From Belnapia moabensis DSM 16746 (GTDB taxonomy: Bacteria > Pseudomonadota > Alphaproteobacteria > Acetobacterales > Acetobacteraceae): a stretch of 64,000 bases of DNA. Shown here one piece after another: positions 63,945 through 64,000 of this stretch. The notes beneath the pieces are model-generated. The model saw nothing but the letters and a program-made list of their open reading frames with translations, made no database searches and was not told the origin of the DNA. Both the position numbers and the translations under genes were made by a program. The stretch spans positions 1-64,000 of the forward strand of contig NZ_JQKB01000008.1 of the NCBI RefSeq assembly GCF_000745835.1. Direction: 5' to 3'. Each line of letters begins with the position of its first letter. Within the stretch, counting starts at the first letter, position 1.

Positions 63945-64000
63945 ATGCAGGCTGGAACCGCCGAGGAGGTGCTGTCGCTCCGCGCCGAGATGGGCGGCAT
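63945..64000 (+). CDS. 5' end of an unidentified gene (cut by the right edge)
   Basis: The frame from ATG 63945 gives 18 residues (MQAGTAEEVLSLRAEMGG) before the window ends, preceded by GAGAGGCG as a ribosome site. The start looks helical and acidic, but nothing identifies a family. It is divergent from the HerA-type gene, with a 97-base gap holding the promoters. Confidence 0.4.
   Translation, partial: MQAGTAEEVLSLRAEMGG

Overview
The window is chromosomal DNA of very high GC content, densely coded on both strands. It looks like an alphaproteobacterium of the Acetobacteraceae/Roseomonas type. The basis is the hisZ-purA pair, the map/radC neighbourhood, several HWE/HisKA_2 histidine kinases, a Bug-type binding protein, the ligase-associated repair set and an IS630-like transposase end at the left edge. 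All family names come from reading the translations and from memory of the families; no search was run. No tRNA, rRNA, CRISPR array or prophage was seen.

Layout. 1-0.9 kb: IS630-type transposase start and a Tat-exported fasciclin protein. 0.8-8.1 kb: the four-gene ligase-associated DNA repair set (PdeM nuclease, Lhr-like helicase, MBL-fold exonuclease, ATP-dependent ligase) as two divergent pairs around a PAS histidine kinase. 8.2-11.8 kb: a periplasmic sugar-dehydrogenase-like protein with a di-haem cytochrome c, then an HxlR regulator divergent from a VOC gene over a palindromic operator. 11.9-17.5 kb: hisZ, purA, a CdiI-like orphan immunity protein, a lipase-like hydrolase and prfC.

17.6-27.2 kb is the most striking part. 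It holds an apparently complete coenzyme F420 locus: an LLM oxidoreductase, an F420-dependent glucose-6-phosphate dehydrogenase, cofE, cofD and cofC in one overlapping operon, fbiC on the other strand, and two more F420-type LLM oxidoreductases. This is an actinobacterial/archaeal cofactor system in a proteobacterial setting. CofE is single-domain, so the side-chain chemistry (2-phospholactate, 3-phosphoglycerate or PEP) is open.

27.2-34.1 kb is catabolic/accessory: a COQ7-like protein, a frameshifted FAD monooxygenase, an MBL hydrolase, a two-domain VOC protein, a class II aldolase, an epoxide hydrolase, a small Pro/Tyr-rich secreted protein, a gene relic and a DUF4743-type NUDIX enzyme. 34.2-45.9 kb: an ATM1-type ABC exporter, small orphan proteins, an FAD dehydrogenase, an aldo/keto reductase, a DMT transporter, a DUF892 ferritin-like protein, a zinc importer operon under a perfect Zur-like palindrome (with an unlisted 37-residue ORF and an apparent CTG start for the permease), a transglycosylase, RidA and a K+ channel. 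46-52.8 kb: a nucleotide-sugar epimerase/aminotransferase pair, a histidine phosphatase, NAD(P)HX dehydratase and a divergent PEP-carboxylase-like protein. 52.8-64 kb: a block of signal-transduction genes, then radC, a TetR regulator, map, another HWE kinase and a HerA/DUF87-type ATPase, with a gene start cut by the right edge.
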